Of a DNA stretch of 64,000 nucleotides, positions 42,166-51,326 are shown piece by piece; the first letter of the stretch is position 1, and each line of letters begins with the position of its first letter. This DNA is from CADEED01 sp043747835 (GTDB lineage: Bacteria; Pseudomonadota; Gammaproteobacteria; Steroidobacterales; Steroidobacteraceae): NCBI GenBank assembly GCA_043747835.1, contig JAYTOK010000091.1, forward strand, positions 1 through 64,000, written 5' to 3'. The translations under genes and the position numbers were made by a program. The notes below the pieces were generated by a model. It was not told where the DNA came from, did no database searches, and worked only from the letters and a program-made list of their open reading frames with translations.

Positions 42166-42816
42166 ATGTACAAGCTCCATTGCTTCGCGCAATCCGGCAA
42201 CGCTTACAAGGTCGCGCTCCTTCTGCAGGCCTTGCGCCAACCCTGGACACCGATCCACATGCCATTCGCCGATTTCGCGGGCGGCAAGGTTCGCTCCGAC
42301 GACTGGCGTCAGGACGTCAACGCCATGGGCGAAGTACCGGTCCTCGATGTCGACGGCAAGAGCATGACGCAATCCGCCGCGATCATGCTCTGGCTGGCTA
42401 ACAAGCACGGCGCGTACGGCGGAAAGGCGGACGACGCGCGCCAGGAAGTGATGCGCTGGCTGTTCTTCGACAACCACAAGTTCACCAGCTACTTCGCGTC
42501 CTGGCGTTTCACGAAATCCTTCGCGCCCGTGGCGCCGGATCCAGGCGTCGAGAAGTGGCTGCGCGGCCGCATCGACAACGCGTTCGGCATCGTCGAGAAG
42601 CACTTGTCGACTCGCGACTACATCGTCGGCGACGAGCCGACCATCGCGGATATGTCGATGTGCGGGTATCTGTACTACCCGGTCGAAGAAAGTACCTACG
42701 ACATCGCGAAGATCTATCCCGCGATGGCGCGCTGGCTCGAGCGCCTCAAGATGCTGCCGGGCTGGAAATCTCCCTACGACATGATGCCGGGCGAGCGCGT
42801 GGCGCCCCGCTGGTAA
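42166..42816 (+). CDS. Glutathione S-transferase family protein
   Basis: A 216-residue GST. The thioredoxin-like N-terminal domain (MYKLHCFAQSGNAYKVALLL, GEVPVLDVDGKSMTQSAAIM) carries the conserved cis-Pro and Ser/Gln contacts to glutathione. The helical C-terminal domain includes YIVGDEPTIADMSMCGYL. GAGG lies five bases before the ATG. The catalytic residue is probably the Ser in the CFAQSGN turn. It is the first gene of an apparent operon with the dipeptidase (6-bp gap) and the DUF1579 protein. Confidence 0.93.
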   Translation: MYKLHCFAQSGNAYKVALLLQALRQPWTPIHMPFADFAGGKVRSDDWRQDVNAMGEVPVLDVDGKSMTQSAAIMLWLANKHGAYGGKADDARQEVMRWLFFDNHKFTSYFASWRFTKSFAPVAPDPGVEKWLRGRIDNAFGIVEKHLSTRDYIVGDEPTIADMSMCGYLYYPVEESTYDIAKIYPAMARWLERLKMLPGWKSPYDMMPGERVAPRW

Positions 42817-42822
42817 CCCACC

Positions 42823-44097
42823 ATGACGACCCGTCGCGAATTCGTTTCCCAGGCCGCCGTCAGTGCCATCGCGCTCGGCGCCGTCACCCGGGCGCTCGCC
42901 GCGGACGCTGCGCCCAGCGCCGCGCTGCTCGATCGCGCGCGTGCGTTGCTCGACAAGGCGCCACTCATCGACACGCACAACGACCTTCCGTCGATGATCA
43001 TCGAAGCGAACGGTGGCGACGTCTCGAAGTTCGACCTCGGCATCCGTCAGCCGACGATCTGCGCCGACGTGCCGGCCTTGCGAGAAGGCCGCGTCGGCGT
43101 GCAGTACTGGTCGATCTTCGTCGAGTCGGCGACGCAGAACAAACAAGTCTCGCTGCACGAAGCGCTGCGCGAATTCGACGTCGCGTCGCGCATCATCGCG
43201 TCGAACGCGAGCTTCGAGCAGGCGCGCACCGCCGACGACATCGACAGGATTCGCAAGGCAGGCCGCATCGCGTGCCTGCTCGGCGTCGAAGGCGGTCACA
43301 TGATCGAGAACTCGCCGGCCGCGCTGCGCGTGTTCCACTCGCTCGGCGCGCGGTACATGACGCTCACGCACTGGGACAACGTCGACTGGGCGGACGCTGC
43401 GACGGACCGCGCCGAACACCTGGGACTCACGGACCTCGGCCGCCAGCTCATCCGCGAGATGAACCGGCTCGGCATGTTCGCGGATCTCTCGCATGTCAGC
43501 GCGGACACGATGCGCGACGTGCTGCGCGTGACCCGCGCCCCGGTGATCTTTTCGCATTCGAACGCGGCGGCGCTCAATGCGCATCCGCGCAACGTGCCGG
43601 ACGAGGTGCTCGCGTCGCTGCGGGACAATGGCGGCGTGATCCACGTCAATTTCATTCGCGGCTTCATCGCGCGCGACGGCTTCGCGTGGACGCAGAAGCG
43701 CGAAGCGTTGCAGCGCGAGTTGCATGCGCGGCAACTGGACGCGACAGCGATCAAAAAGGCGACGGAGGACTGGGAGGCGTCGTCGCTGCCACAGCCAACC
43801 ATTGCCGACGTCGCGGACCACATCGATCACATCCGCAAGGTTGCCGGCATCGACCACATCGGCATCGGCGCCGACTACTACGACGTCAAAGAGGCGTCGA
43901 TGGTGCCGGGCCTCGGCAACGTCACGCGGTATCCGTGGCTGTTCGCGGAGTTGCTGCGCCGCGGATACTCGGACGAGGATGTGCTCAAGATCGCGGGCCG
44001 CAATCACCTGCGCGCGCTGCGCCGCATGGAAAAAGTCGCCGCCGAATTGCAACGCACGGAAACGCCGCTGATCACCGAGCCCGCGCGTCCCGCCTGA
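42823..44097 (+). CDS. Membrane dipeptidase (peptidase M19), Tat-type signal
   Basis: A 424-residue renal-dipeptidase-type enzyme. The N terminus TTRREFVSQAAVSAIALGA has a twin-arginine export signal. Metal-binding residues follow: HxD in LIDTHNDLPSM, Glu in ACLLGVEGGHMIEN, His in FADLSHVSADTMRD and VIFSHSNAAA, and Asp in DHIGIGADYYD. It hydrolyses dipeptides, including those containing D-amino acids, and should be exported folded with its zinc. It lies 6 bp after the GST gene and 11 bp before the DUF1579 gene. Confidence 0.94.
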   Translation: MTTRREFVSQAAVSAIALGAVTRALAADAAPSAALLDRARALLDKAPLIDTHNDLPSMIIEANGGDVSKFDLGIRQPTICADVPALREGRVGVQYWSIFVESATQNKQVSLHEALREFDVASRIIASNASFEQARTADDIDRIRKAGRIACLLGVEGGHMIENSPAALRVFHSLGARYMTLTHWDNVDWADAATDRAEHLGLTDLGRQLIREMNRLGMFADLSHVSADTMRDVLRVTRAPVIFSHSNAAALNAHPRNVPDEVLASLRDNGGVIHVNFIRGFIARDGFAWTQKREALQRELHARQLDATAIKKATEDWEASSLPQPTIADVADHIDHIRKVAGIDHIGIGADYYDVKEASMVPGLGNVTRYPWLFAELLRRGYSDEDVLKIAGRNHLRALRRMEKVAAELQRTETPLITEPARPA

Positions 44098-44108
44098 GGA
44101 GAATTCGC

Positions 44109-44594
44109 ATGCGAGCCATCCTCGTCGCTCTATGCCTGACCGCGGTCGCGAACGCCGCCCCGCCGGCTCCCTGCGCGAGTCCGGAGCACCGGCAATTCGA
44201 TTTCTGGTTAGGGGAGTGGCAGGTTCACAAGCCCGACGGCGGATTCGCGGGCTTCAACCGCATCACCAGCGAATACCGGGGCTGTGTGATCCACGAGCGT
44301 TACGGCACGGGCCGCGGATACAGTGGCGAGAGCCTCAACGTCTACGACGCCGCGCGCAAGGTGTGGCACCAGTCGTGGGTCGACGACACGGGCCTGTTGC
44401 TGACGCTCGAGGGCCGCTGGAACGGCAAGAGCATGGTGCTCGAGGGCAGCGCGCCGGGAGCCGACGGCGCCATGGCGAAGCAGCGCATCACGTGGACGCC
44501 GAATGCCGACGGCTCCGTGCGGCAACTCTGGGAAACGGCGGACGCAAAGGGCGTGTGGTCGGTGGCGTTCGACGGGAAGTACACGAAGAGGTAA
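44109..44594 (+). CDS. Secreted DUF1579-like protein
   Basis: A 161-residue protein with a signal peptide (MRAILVALCLTAVANAAPP). The mature part starts with HRQFDFWLGEWQVHKPDGG, the DUF1579/lipocalin-like opening, and continues with strands such as ESLNVYDAARKVWHQSWVDD and LLTLEGRWNGKSMVLEG. Such proteins form a lipocalin-like barrel but have no proven ligand. GGAG precedes the ATG. It ends the GST-dipeptidase operon and converges with the beta-helix gene three bases away. Confidence 0.85.
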   Translation: MRAILVALCLTAVANAAPPAPCASPEHRQFDFWLGEWQVHKPDGGFAGFNRITSEYRGCVIHERYGTGRGYSGESLNVYDAARKVWHQSWVDDTGLLLTLEGRWNGKSMVLEGSAPGADGAMAKQRITWTPNADGSVRQLWETADAKGVWSVAFDGKYTKR

Positions 44595-44597
44595 TCG

Positions 44598-46466
44598 TCA
44601 GCGGCGGATTCCCGGGAGCTCGTCGAGCGCTTCGAGAATCGGCAATTTCGGCAGCTTCGTCGCGCCGCCGCCCGTGAGTTCGAGGCGGTCGGGATCGAAA
44701 TCGAGTTCGAGTGCGTCAACGCTGCCGCGGCCGTCCCAGCCGTGCGATCGCCAGGCTTCGAGGTCTAACCACTGAACCGACTCGCCTTGCGCGAGGCCGT
44801 TGAATTTCTCCGGTGGCACGGCGTAGACATTGCCATCGGCCTCGTTGTCCTCGTCGAGGAACACGATGCCACCCTTGGCGCAACCCGCGAAGACGTTGTC
44901 GTGAATCTTGTGCCGACGGGCGTTGCCGCTGCCCGCGCGATCGGGGCGCCGCGCGGGCCACACGCCGACGTTGTCGCAGCGGCCGATCAGATTCCGCGCC
45001 ACGCTTTGATTCTGCGAGGCATGCAGAAAAATCCCGGAGCCGGCCGCGCCTCGTTGTCCGGGCGTGCCCGGTTCGGCATTGCGCACGTCCCAGATGATGT
45101 TGTTGTCGATCTGGTTGTTCTCGAGGCTCATCTCCATGTGGATCGCGGCACTGACGGTGAGCACGTCGGCGAACACATTCGACGTGATGCGGCTGTTCGA
45201 GTTGCCGACGTCGAGCCAGATCGCATTGGCATGACGGATGTGCCGCACGACGTTGCGGCGGAAGAGCAGGTTGCGCGCGCGGTGAAACTTGGCTCCCGCC
45301 GCTTCCCATGCGCGTTCGGCATCGGCCCAGCCTACCCACTCGATGAGATTGCCCTCGACCAGCGTATTGGTGGTGCCCATGCCGCCGATGCCTTCGACGC
45401 CGAGATAGCGGAAGGTATTCCCGCGGACGATGTGCGAGTCGCCTGTTTGGGGATGCCGCGAGCCGCCGCCCCAGTACTGATTGCCGATGTCGAGTCCGAC
45501 GCCGTTGGCCCATTCGAGCGTGTTGCCTTCGATGATCCAGTGATGACCGCCGCCCGTCGAAACGAGACCGCGTTGCGGTGGCGGGAATGCATTGCCGGCG
45601 TGCTGAAAGGTCAGGCCCTTGATTCGGATGAAGCCGAGACCGGATTCGCGCGGCGCGAATGCCTGCTCGCGCGTCGTGACTTCGATCGTCGATTGCGCTG
45701 GATTCCCGGACGGGAGACGGATGTGCACGACATTGCCCTGGTGCTCCACCCAGAACCGGCCGTCGGGCGAGCCGCCAATCTCCTGCATGATCGGTCCACC
45801 GCGCGTTCTTGGCGGTAGACCGGTGAGTCGCGGAGGTTGAGCACTGGTTTGCGGGCTCCCGGGCAGCGGCAGGTTGCCGAGTTCGCGGAGTTGCTCGACG
45901 GGCTCGAGTGGCTTTCCGTCGACGAAGATCATGCCGCGCCGGCGGAAGTACGGCCCCATGTCGACCCGCTTCGTGTCGAGCCACGACCAGTCGCTCGGCA
46001 CGCTCGCGATTGCGAACGGGTTGTAGGCATCGGGAAACAACGCGCCGGACAGCGCGTGCTTCCAGAGACCTGTGCCGCTCGGCTGCCAATCGCGCAACAC
46101 TTCCGATCCCTTGATGACGACGGCCGCGCCCGGCGCCGCTTCGTAGCTGATCATCTTGTCGGGACCAGTACCCCCGCGCGCCGGACGCACGAGCTCCCGG
46201 TACGAGCCCGCTGCGATCACGACCCGCTCGCCCGGCTGCAGGACTTCAGCCGCTTTTCCGATCGTGCGAAAGGGACGCTGCAGCGTGCCGGGGTTCAGGT
46301 CATCGCTACGAACCGAGCCAGCGTCGACGTAGTAAGTCTTCGTGAACGTCTGCGGCGTCTCCCAGAGAATGAAATCCGAGCCGTCGGGTAACCGCGAATC
46401 GGCAGTGGCGCCGGTGTGCGCGCCGCAGCAGAGCAGGAGGCAGGCGAGCAGAGCTGTTTGCTTCAT
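44598..46466 (-). CDS. Secreted right-handed parallel beta-helix protein
   Basis: A 622-residue protein with a signal peptide (LLACLLLCCGAHTGATADS). The N-terminal region has KTYYVDAGSVRSDDLNPGTL followed by RPFRTIGKAA, the usual DUF1565-like entry of beta-helix enzymes acting on polysaccharides. The centre contains repeated rungs such as HWIIEGNTLEWANGVGLDIG, then SHIVRGNTFRYLGVEGIGGM and LEGNLIEW-like turns. A C-terminal region completes the helix. No lyase catalytic residues can be assigned. It begins directly after the stop of an FCD-type GntR regulator gene, which suggests it is the regulated target. It probably binds or degrades a plant or microbial polysaccharide. Confidence 0.82.
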   Translation of the reverse strand: MKQTALLACLLLCCGAHTGATADSRLPDGSDFILWETPQTFTKTYYVDAGSVRSDDLNPGTLQRPFRTIGKAAEVLQPGERVVIAAGSYRELVRPARGGTGPDKMISYEAAPGAAVVIKGSEVLRDWQPSGTGLWKHALSGALFPDAYNPFAIASVPSDWSWLDTKRVDMGPYFRRRGMIFVDGKPLEPVEQLRELGNLPLPGSPQTSAQPPRLTGLPPRTRGGPIMQEIGGSPDGRFWVEHQGNVVHIRLPSGNPAQSTIEVTTREQAFAPRESGLGFIRIKGLTFQHAGNAFPPPQRGLVSTGGGHHWIIEGNTLEWANGVGLDIGNQYWGGGSRHPQTGDSHIVRGNTFRYLGVEGIGGMGTTNTLVEGNLIEWVGWADAERAWEAAGAKFHRARNLLFRRNVVRHIRHANAIWLDVGNSNSRITSNVFADVLTVSAAIHMEMSLENNQIDNNIIWDVRNAEPGTPGQRGAAGSGIFLHASQNQSVARNLIGRCDNVGVWPARRPDRAGSGNARRHKIHDNVFAGCAKGGIVFLDEDNEADGNVYAVPPEKFNGLAQGESVQWLDLEAWRSHGWDGRGSVDALELDFDPDRLELTGGGATKLPKLPILEALDELPGIRR

Positions 46467-47237
46467 CTAGTGGTTCGACAGGAAGTACGCCGTCTCCGCC
46501 GCCTTCGCGCCTCGCGGCGGTCGCGGCCTCTGGCTGGCCGGCATGTCGAGCACGGCGAGTCGTATCAGCCGTGTCATGGCATCGCGCGCGCCTTCGGGAT
46601 CTTTCGCAGCGATCGCATCGTAGACGCGAACATGATCCGGGACCGGATCGCGCTCGATTTTCGCCCGTCGCTGCTTGAACTCGGTGAGCGCATTGACCGC
46701 GGCGGTGACGCCTTTCGTCAGCGAGATGACGAAAGGGTTGGTGGTGGCCGCCAGCAATGCAGCGTGAAACGTCATGTCCGCCTCGCGGCCCGCGGGGCTG
46801 TCGAGAGTGTGGAAGCGCATCGCATCGAGCGCACCGCGCATGTCCGCGAGATGCACCTGGTTGCGGCGCGTGGCGGCGAGAGCGGCGGCCGCGGGTTCGA
46901 CGAGCGTCCGCAGTTCGAACAGCCCATGCAGCACTTCCGGCCGCGGCACGTCATCGAACAACCAGGCCAGGACATCCGGATCGAGGAGATGCCAATCGGA
47001 GATTTCGCTGACGCGGGTTCCGGTGCGCGGCCGGCTGTGGATCAGGCCCTTGGCGCTCAGGATGCGGATCGCCTCGCGGTACGCGGTGCGTGAGACCTGC
47101 CGGTTCGAGCTTGCCTCGATCTCACCGTCCAGCAGGTGCCCCGGGCCAAGCTTTCCCGACACGATGGACCGGCCGATCTCCCGCGCAATGGTCCCGTGCA
47201 CTCGCAGGTGTCCGCGCGTCGGTGAGCACTTCGACAT
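46467..47237 (-). CDS. FCD-domain GntR-family regulator (FadR type)
   Basis: A 256-residue regulator. The winged helix (about 10-75) has GHLLDGEIEASSNRQVSRTA and LSAKGLIHSRPRTGTRVS. The C-terminal FCD ligand-binding domain (about 90-235) shows ELRTLVEPAAAALAATRR, with metal-ligand positions typical of sugar-acid sensors, and FHAALLAATTNPF. GGGG lies before the ATG at 47237. It directly precedes the beta-helix gene, with no gap. The shared promoter motif at 47291-47309 suggests autoregulation and control of the TonB-receptor operon at 10677. Confidence 0.93.
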   Translation of the reverse strand: MSKCSPTRGHLRVHGTIAREIGRSIVSGKLGPGHLLDGEIEASSNRQVSRTAYREAIRILSAKGLIHSRPRTGTRVSEISDWHLLDPDVLAWLFDDVPRPEVLHGLFELRTLVEPAAAALAATRRNQVHLADMRGALDAMRFHTLDSPAGREADMTFHAALLAATTNPFVISLTKGVTAAVNALTEFKQRRAKIERDPVPDHVRVYDAIAAKDPEGARDAMTRLIRLAVLDMPASQRPRPPRGAKAAETAYFLSNH

Positions 47238-47631
47238 GGTCTTTCCCCTTCGATTCGAGTCCGCGCTGCAAGGTAGCACCGCCGTCGCGATTTCACTATG
47301 GCAATAGACTTTCACTAAACGAATCTGTCCATAGCAAAACGGATATGTCGCTTGACATTGCCGGTATGCGATACCAGCCTGGTTGGCGCGCGGATTGATT
47401 AGTTAGTTCAAGAAGAATTCTCTTTGAAGGGGGGGGATCCATGTCATCGACTCGCAAAGTCGGCGTTGCTGCTATTGCGTGGACGCCATCCCCCTCGCTC
47501 ACCGCTCAACCGGAGCCGCTCGGTCATCAAGGGTATCCGCATGCCCGGTATCGAGCGGGGGCTGGTAGGCTGCCGTGTTGGCCCCCTTCACGGCAGCCTC
47601 TTTCATTACGACAGCATCGAGAGGAATGACC
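47238..47631. promoter_or_regulatory. Intergenic region: outward-facing motifs, GGTAT dyad, possible short leader ORF
   Basis: This 394-bp region separates the FCD regulator from the esterase gene. At 47291-47309 the reverse strand carries GTCTATTGCCATAGTGAAA, matching the TonB-receptor motif at 10620-10638. At 47323-47339 the forward strand has a weaker copy, ATCTGTCCATAGCAAAA, pointing the other way. TTGACA at 47352-47357 and the dyad GGTAT-GCG-ATACC at 47363-47375 resemble a GntR/LacI-type operator over a promoter. ATG 47441, behind a strong GGGGGG site, opens a 62-codon frame (MSSTRKVGVAAIAWTPSPSL) of unknown meaning; it could be a leader or gene remnant. Confidence 0.45.
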
Positions 47632-48783
47632 ATGAGAAGGATGTTTTGCAGTCTCGTGTTGATAGTCGGCACCTGCGCCGCTCAGGACGCGAGTCAATTC
47701 AGACCTGCCGAAACCAACGTCTGGAGCGCGGAATACCCGCGAATCGATTCCTCGGGTCGCGTTCAGGTCCGCATCAAGGCGCCCGACGCCAACAAGGTGA
47801 AGCTCAACTTCTGGAGCGGCCCCAAGGTCGACATGGTGAAGGACGCGGACGGGTACTGGAGCGTAACGACGCCGCCGATCGTCCCCGGCCTGCACTACTA
47901 CGTCATCAACATCGACGGCGCGGACGCCAGCGATCCGGGCAGCAACGCGTACTTCGGTGGCACGCGCTACACGAGCGCCGTCGAGATCCCGGAGCCGGGC
48001 TCGACTTACTACTCCATCCAGAACGTGCCGCGCGGGCAGGTGCGCGAGGTGTGGTACGACTCGAAGGTCACCGGGTCGTGGCGCCATGCCGTGGTCTATC
48101 TGCCACCCGACTACGAATCGCGGCCGCGGAAGCGGTACCCGGTTCTCTATCTACAGCATGGTGGCGGTGAAGACGAAACCGGCTGGATCCGCCAGGGCCG
48201 CGCGAACTTCATCCTCGACAACCTGATCGCCGCGGGTGACGCGAAGCCGATGATCGTCGTCATGGCCTACGGCTACGCACACCGCGCCGGTTCGAGCAAT
48301 GCGGGCGCGCAGGCGCGAAATGAGATGGCGAAGGTCTTCGAGGAGGATGTCACGCAGGCGCTGATACCTTTCGTCGACAAGTCCTTTCGCACGCTGGCGA
48401 ACCGCGACAACCGCGCCATGGCGGGGTTGTCGATGGGCGGCTTCCAGACTTTCCACATCACGCTGAATCACCTCGACCTGTTCTCGCACATCGGCGGCTT
48501 CAGTGGCGCGGCGGGATTGCTCGAAGAAGGGAAGCCGAACCTGAAGACCGACTTCAACGGTGTCTTCGCGGATCCGGCGGCGTTCGCGAAGAAGGTGCAT
48601 CTGCTGTATCTCGGTGTCGGCACTGCGGAAGCCGAGCGATTCACGACACGCATCCGCGGTTTGCACGATGCGCTGACCGAAGGCGGGATCGAACACGTGT
48701 ACTGGGAGTCGCCAGGCACCGACCACGAATGGCAGACCTGGCGCCGCAATCTCAAGGATTTCGCCGCGAGAATCTTTCGCTAA
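47632..48783 (+). CDS. Secreted CE1-like esterase (enterochelin-esterase fold)
   Basis: A 383-residue secreted esterase. A signal peptide (MFCSLVLIVGTCAAQ) is followed by an N-terminal E-set/CBM48-like domain (about 30-120, DSSGRVQVRIKAPDANKVKL). The esterase D domain has YPVLYLQHGGGEDETGW, the nucleophile GLSMGGFQTFHI and a catalytic His in TDHEWQTWRR. Domain order matches feruloyl and acetyl-xylan esterases of family CE1 that remove acyl groups from plant cell-wall polysaccharides. The start at 47632 has GAGG six bases upstream. It converges with the IclR regulator gene. Confidence 0.88.
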   Translation: MRRMFCSLVLIVGTCAAQDASQFRPAETNVWSAEYPRIDSSGRVQVRIKAPDANKVKLNFWSGPKVDMVKDADGYWSVTTPPIVPGLHYYVINIDGADASDPGSNAYFGGTRYTSAVEIPEPGSTYYSIQNVPRGQVREVWYDSKVTGSWRHAVVYLPPDYESRPRKRYPVLYLQHGGGEDETGWIRQGRANFILDNLIAAGDAKPMIVVMAYGYAHRAGSSNAGAQARNEMAKVFEEDVTQALIPFVDKSFRTLANRDNRAMAGLSMGGFQTFHITLNHLDLFSHIGGFSGAAGLLEEGKPNLKTDFNGVFADPAAFAKKVHLLYLGVGTAEAERFTTRIRGLHDALTEGGIEHVYWESPGTDHEWQTWRRNLKDFAARIFR

Positions 48784-49577
48784 CGCGTCCACCCCAGGGA
48801 CTGCGAAATCCGGCGGGCGGCTTGCTCCAGCAGGAGCCTCGTCTGCTCGACGGTGGTCGGCAAGGAGCTGTCGAGCGCGTGCAGATACGGAATCGTCAGC
48901 GCTGCCACGACGGCGCCGTCGAATCCACGGATCGGATAGCTGAGATCCGTCACGCCAGCGGTGATCGGGCTTTTGTGAATTTCGAAACCGCGCTTGCGAA
49001 TCTTCTCGAGGAATTTCGAGATCTTCCTGAGCGCCGCGATTTGAGCGCGAGTCATCGATTCCTCGAGGTATGCCAGTTCATCGGCGCTCAGATGCGCGAG
49101 CAGCACCTGGCCCGAGCAGCTCGAGACGAGCTCGATGACGGCGCCCAGCCTCACGGACAGATTCGCGTGCCGCCTCTGATTTTCCTGCCGCAGGATGACG
49201 AGACCCTGCGTTCCGGATCTCACGACGAGATGACAGGACTGGTTGATGCGCGTGGACATGTCGTGCATCACCGCCGCGGCCGCCGCGGTCAGCGTCTGCG
49301 TCGGAGTGCCGCGATGCGCCAGCTTCAGGAGGTGGTAGCTCACGCTGTACCGCGCCGTCTCCGTGTCCTTGAGCAGCCAGCCGCGTCTCTCCATGACGAC
49401 GATGATGCGAAAGAGCTCGCTCATCGAGCGCTTCAACCGCTCCGAAATTTCCGAAACGGTCAGCCCGGATTCCGCGTCGGCGAGCAGTTCGATGATGTCC
49501 ATTCCCTTCTCGAGGGCAGGCGCGGAATAGCTCTGCCGGGATGAGGATTTGCTGGTACGAGTTATTGTGGTCGGCAT
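48780..49577 (-). CDS. IclR-family transcriptional regulator
   Basis: A 265-residue IclR-family regulator. The N-terminal winged helix (about 22-85) has ALEKGMDIIELLADAESG, then LTVSEISERL and ERRGWLLKDTETARY. The C-terminal effector domain has NQSCHLVVRSGTQGLVIL and AVIELVSSCSGQVLLAHLSA, typical of the GAF-like IclR pocket. It overlaps the esterase stop by four bases, tail to tail, and diverges from the MBL-fold gene 109 bp away. IclR regulators of this kind often control carbohydrate or aromatic catabolism. Start codon choice (49577 versus 49605) is uncertain. Confidence 0.9.
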   Translation of the reverse strand: MPTTITRTSKSSSRQSYSAPALEKGMDIIELLADAESGLTVSEISERLKRSMSELFRIIVVMERRGWLLKDTETARYSVSYHLLKLAHRGTPTQTLTAAAAAVMHDMSTRINQSCHLVVRSGTQGLVILRQENQRRHANLSVRLGAVIELVSSCSGQVLLAHLSADELAYLEESMTRAQIAALRKISKFLEKIRKRGFEIHKSPITAGVTDLSYPIRGFDGAVVAALTIPYLHALDSSLPTTVEQTRLLLEQAARRISQSLGWTR

Positions 49578-49685
49578 GCCGGAATGGAGATTACCTGCCT
49601 CCATGGCGCTGCGCTCGTTCCCGCATTGAATCTCCCGCCTCCGCGTTCCAAACTCGCGACCCCACCAGATTCGAGGAGAGATCTC

Positions 49686-50639
49686 ATGCAGCGATCGTCC
49701 ACCCGCCACGGCGCGATCCTGATAGCGGTCTCTCTCGTCCTCACCGCCTGTTCGAAACAGGCCGACGCACCCCCGCCGCCCGCGCCCGAAGCGGCCGCGC
49801 CGGCCGTCGAAGCGGCGCCCGCACCGGTGTCGCAAAACGTCAAGGCGTTCACGATCGGCGAGCTGTCCGCATTCGCACTGCGCGACGGTGACATCGACAT
49901 GCCGAACGACAACAAGGTGTTTGGCGTCGGCCTCGAGCCGGAAGAAGTCGCGGCGGTCCTCAGCGCCAACGGCCTGCCTACCGACAACTTCCACCTCACG
50001 ATCCAGCCGCTGCTCGTGAAGACGGCGGACAAGGTGTTGCTGTTCGACACGGGCGCGGGCGGGAATTTCGGTCCCGGCGCAGGCTCGCTCGCCGCGTCGA
50101 TGGCGGAAGCGGGCCTCGATTCGCTGAGCGTCACCGACATCTTCATCTCGCACTCGCATGGCGATCACGTCGGCGGATTGGTGAACGCGGAAGGCGGGCT
50201 CAACTTCCCCAACGCGACGATCCACATCTCCGATGCGGAGTGGAAGTACGCGACGAGCGACGCGAAGTACGCGGCGATGACGAAGGCGATGAAGCCGAAA
50301 GTTCAGGGCTTCAAGCCGAACGCCGAGCTCATTCCCGGTGTCGTGAAGGCCGTCGAAGTGAAAGGCCACACGCCGGGCCACTCGGCCTACCGGATCACAT
50401 CGGGTCAGGAATCGATCCTCTACGTCGGCGACTCGATGCACCACTACGTCGTCTCCGTGCAGAAGCCAGAGTGGGTCATCAGCTTCGATGGCGATGCCAG
50501 GACGGGCGCGGCGAGCCGCGCGACGCTGATCGCCGATTCCGCCGCGGCCGGCCAGCGAATCTATGCCGTGCACTTCCCGTTCCCCGGGATCGGCAAGTTT
50601 GAGCCGAAGGGAGAGGGGTTTGCCTGGGCGGGTGAGTAG
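49686..50639 (+). CDS. MBL-fold lipoprotein hydrolase
   Basis: A 317-residue lipoprotein (signal LIAVSLVLTACSKQ) followed by a Pro/Ala-rich linker. The metallo-beta-lactamase domain carries HSHGDH (residues 156-161) for zinc binding, KGHTPGHSAYRI and the Asp in LYVGDSMHHYVV. This pattern is shared by periplasmic lactonases and other MBL hydrolases; no specific substrate can be assigned. GAGGAG precedes the ATG. A hairpin at 50669-50700 lies downstream and probably ends its transcript. Confidence 0.9.
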   Translation: MQRSSTRHGAILIAVSLVLTACSKQADAPPPPAPEAAAPAVEAAPAPVSQNVKAFTIGELSAFALRDGDIDMPNDNKVFGVGLEPEEVAAVLSANGLPTDNFHLTIQPLLVKTADKVLLFDTGAGGNFGPGAGSLAASMAEAGLDSLSVTDIFISHSHGDHVGGLVNAEGGLNFPNATIHISDAEWKYATSDAKYAAMTKAMKPKVQGFKPNAELIPGVVKAVEVKGHTPGHSAYRITSGQESILYVGDSMHHYVVSVQKPEWVISFDGDARTGAASRATLIADSAAAGQRIYAVHFPFPGIGKFEPKGEGFAWAGE

Positions 50640-50668
50640 TCGGACTCCTCCCTCATTCGATGGCGCGC

Positions 50669-50700
50669 GTGCAGGCCGGTCTCGAACGACCGGCCTACAC
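50669..50700. terminator. Near-perfect 13-bp hairpin downstream of the MBL gene
   Basis: GTGCAGGCCGGTC-TCGAAC-GACCGGCCTACAC forms a 13-bp stem with one mismatch and a six-base loop. It starts 30 bp after the MBL-fold stop. No T run follows, so it may be a REP-like element rather than a strict terminator. Confidence 0.55.
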
Positions 50701-50732
50701 GCGCTCGACCGGCCCCGCGAGACACTCCCCCC

Positions 50733-51326
50733 ATGATCCTGTCGCTGCCGCCCAGCCGCTGGCCCGGAATTCCCGGCACCGTTCCGCAACGGCGCCGCGT
50801 GATCGTGATCGGCGCGACCGAAGCGGGCGTATCCGCCGCGTTTCACCTGAGCGTGCAGGCCATGCTGCTCGAGCAGCGCGACGTTGCAGGCAATGAAAGC
50901 TCGGCAACCGGGGGTACGTGGACCGATCTGATGTCAGCGATCGGCTCCCTGACCGCCGCCGAGACGTGCCTCGGCGTCCGCGTCATGGCGATCGACTCGG
51001 TCGAGCATCGCCTCCAGGTCTCCACGGGCGAGTGCTTCGTCTACGACAAGCTCGTCAGCACGTTGCGCATCCCCGATCTGCTGCAACTCATCGTGGACGA
51101 GAAGCCGGGTCGCGTTTACAGCGCCGAGTCGTGGCGTTACTGGTTCCTCGACCGCGACATCGAACTACTCGATCAGTCGACGCAAAATTTTTGGGGAGAT
51201 CCCGACGGACAGTGCGCGGGCAGGCGCGTCGCGGAAACCGTGCATCTGGCGATGGCGACGAAGTACTCACCGCATCTGGCGAGCCGGCCGGCGTCCCCGT
51301 TCCATCCACGGATCGTCAGCGGCTAG
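50733..51326 (+). pseudogene. Internally deleted FAD-dependent oxidoreductase remnant
   Basis: A 197-codon frame whose start (RRVIVIGATEAGVSAAFHL, then LLEQRDVAGNESSATGG) is a degraded Rossmann FAD site of the amine-oxidase/UDP-galactopyranose-mutase-like type. The usual GAGxxG is altered to GATEAG. It jumps directly into a middle-domain segment (MSAIGSLTAAETCLGVRVMA, then EHRLQVSTGECFVYDKLVST) that belongs several hundred residues later. Only about one third of a typical 450-residue enzyme is present. Its last 11 bp overlap the fusion gene end. This is probably a non-functional remnant. Confidence 0.55.

Noticed and set aside
50669..50700. A tRNA or small RNA gene at the hairpin.
   Set aside because: Only a single stem-loop is present; there is no cloverleaf or other conserved RNA fold.
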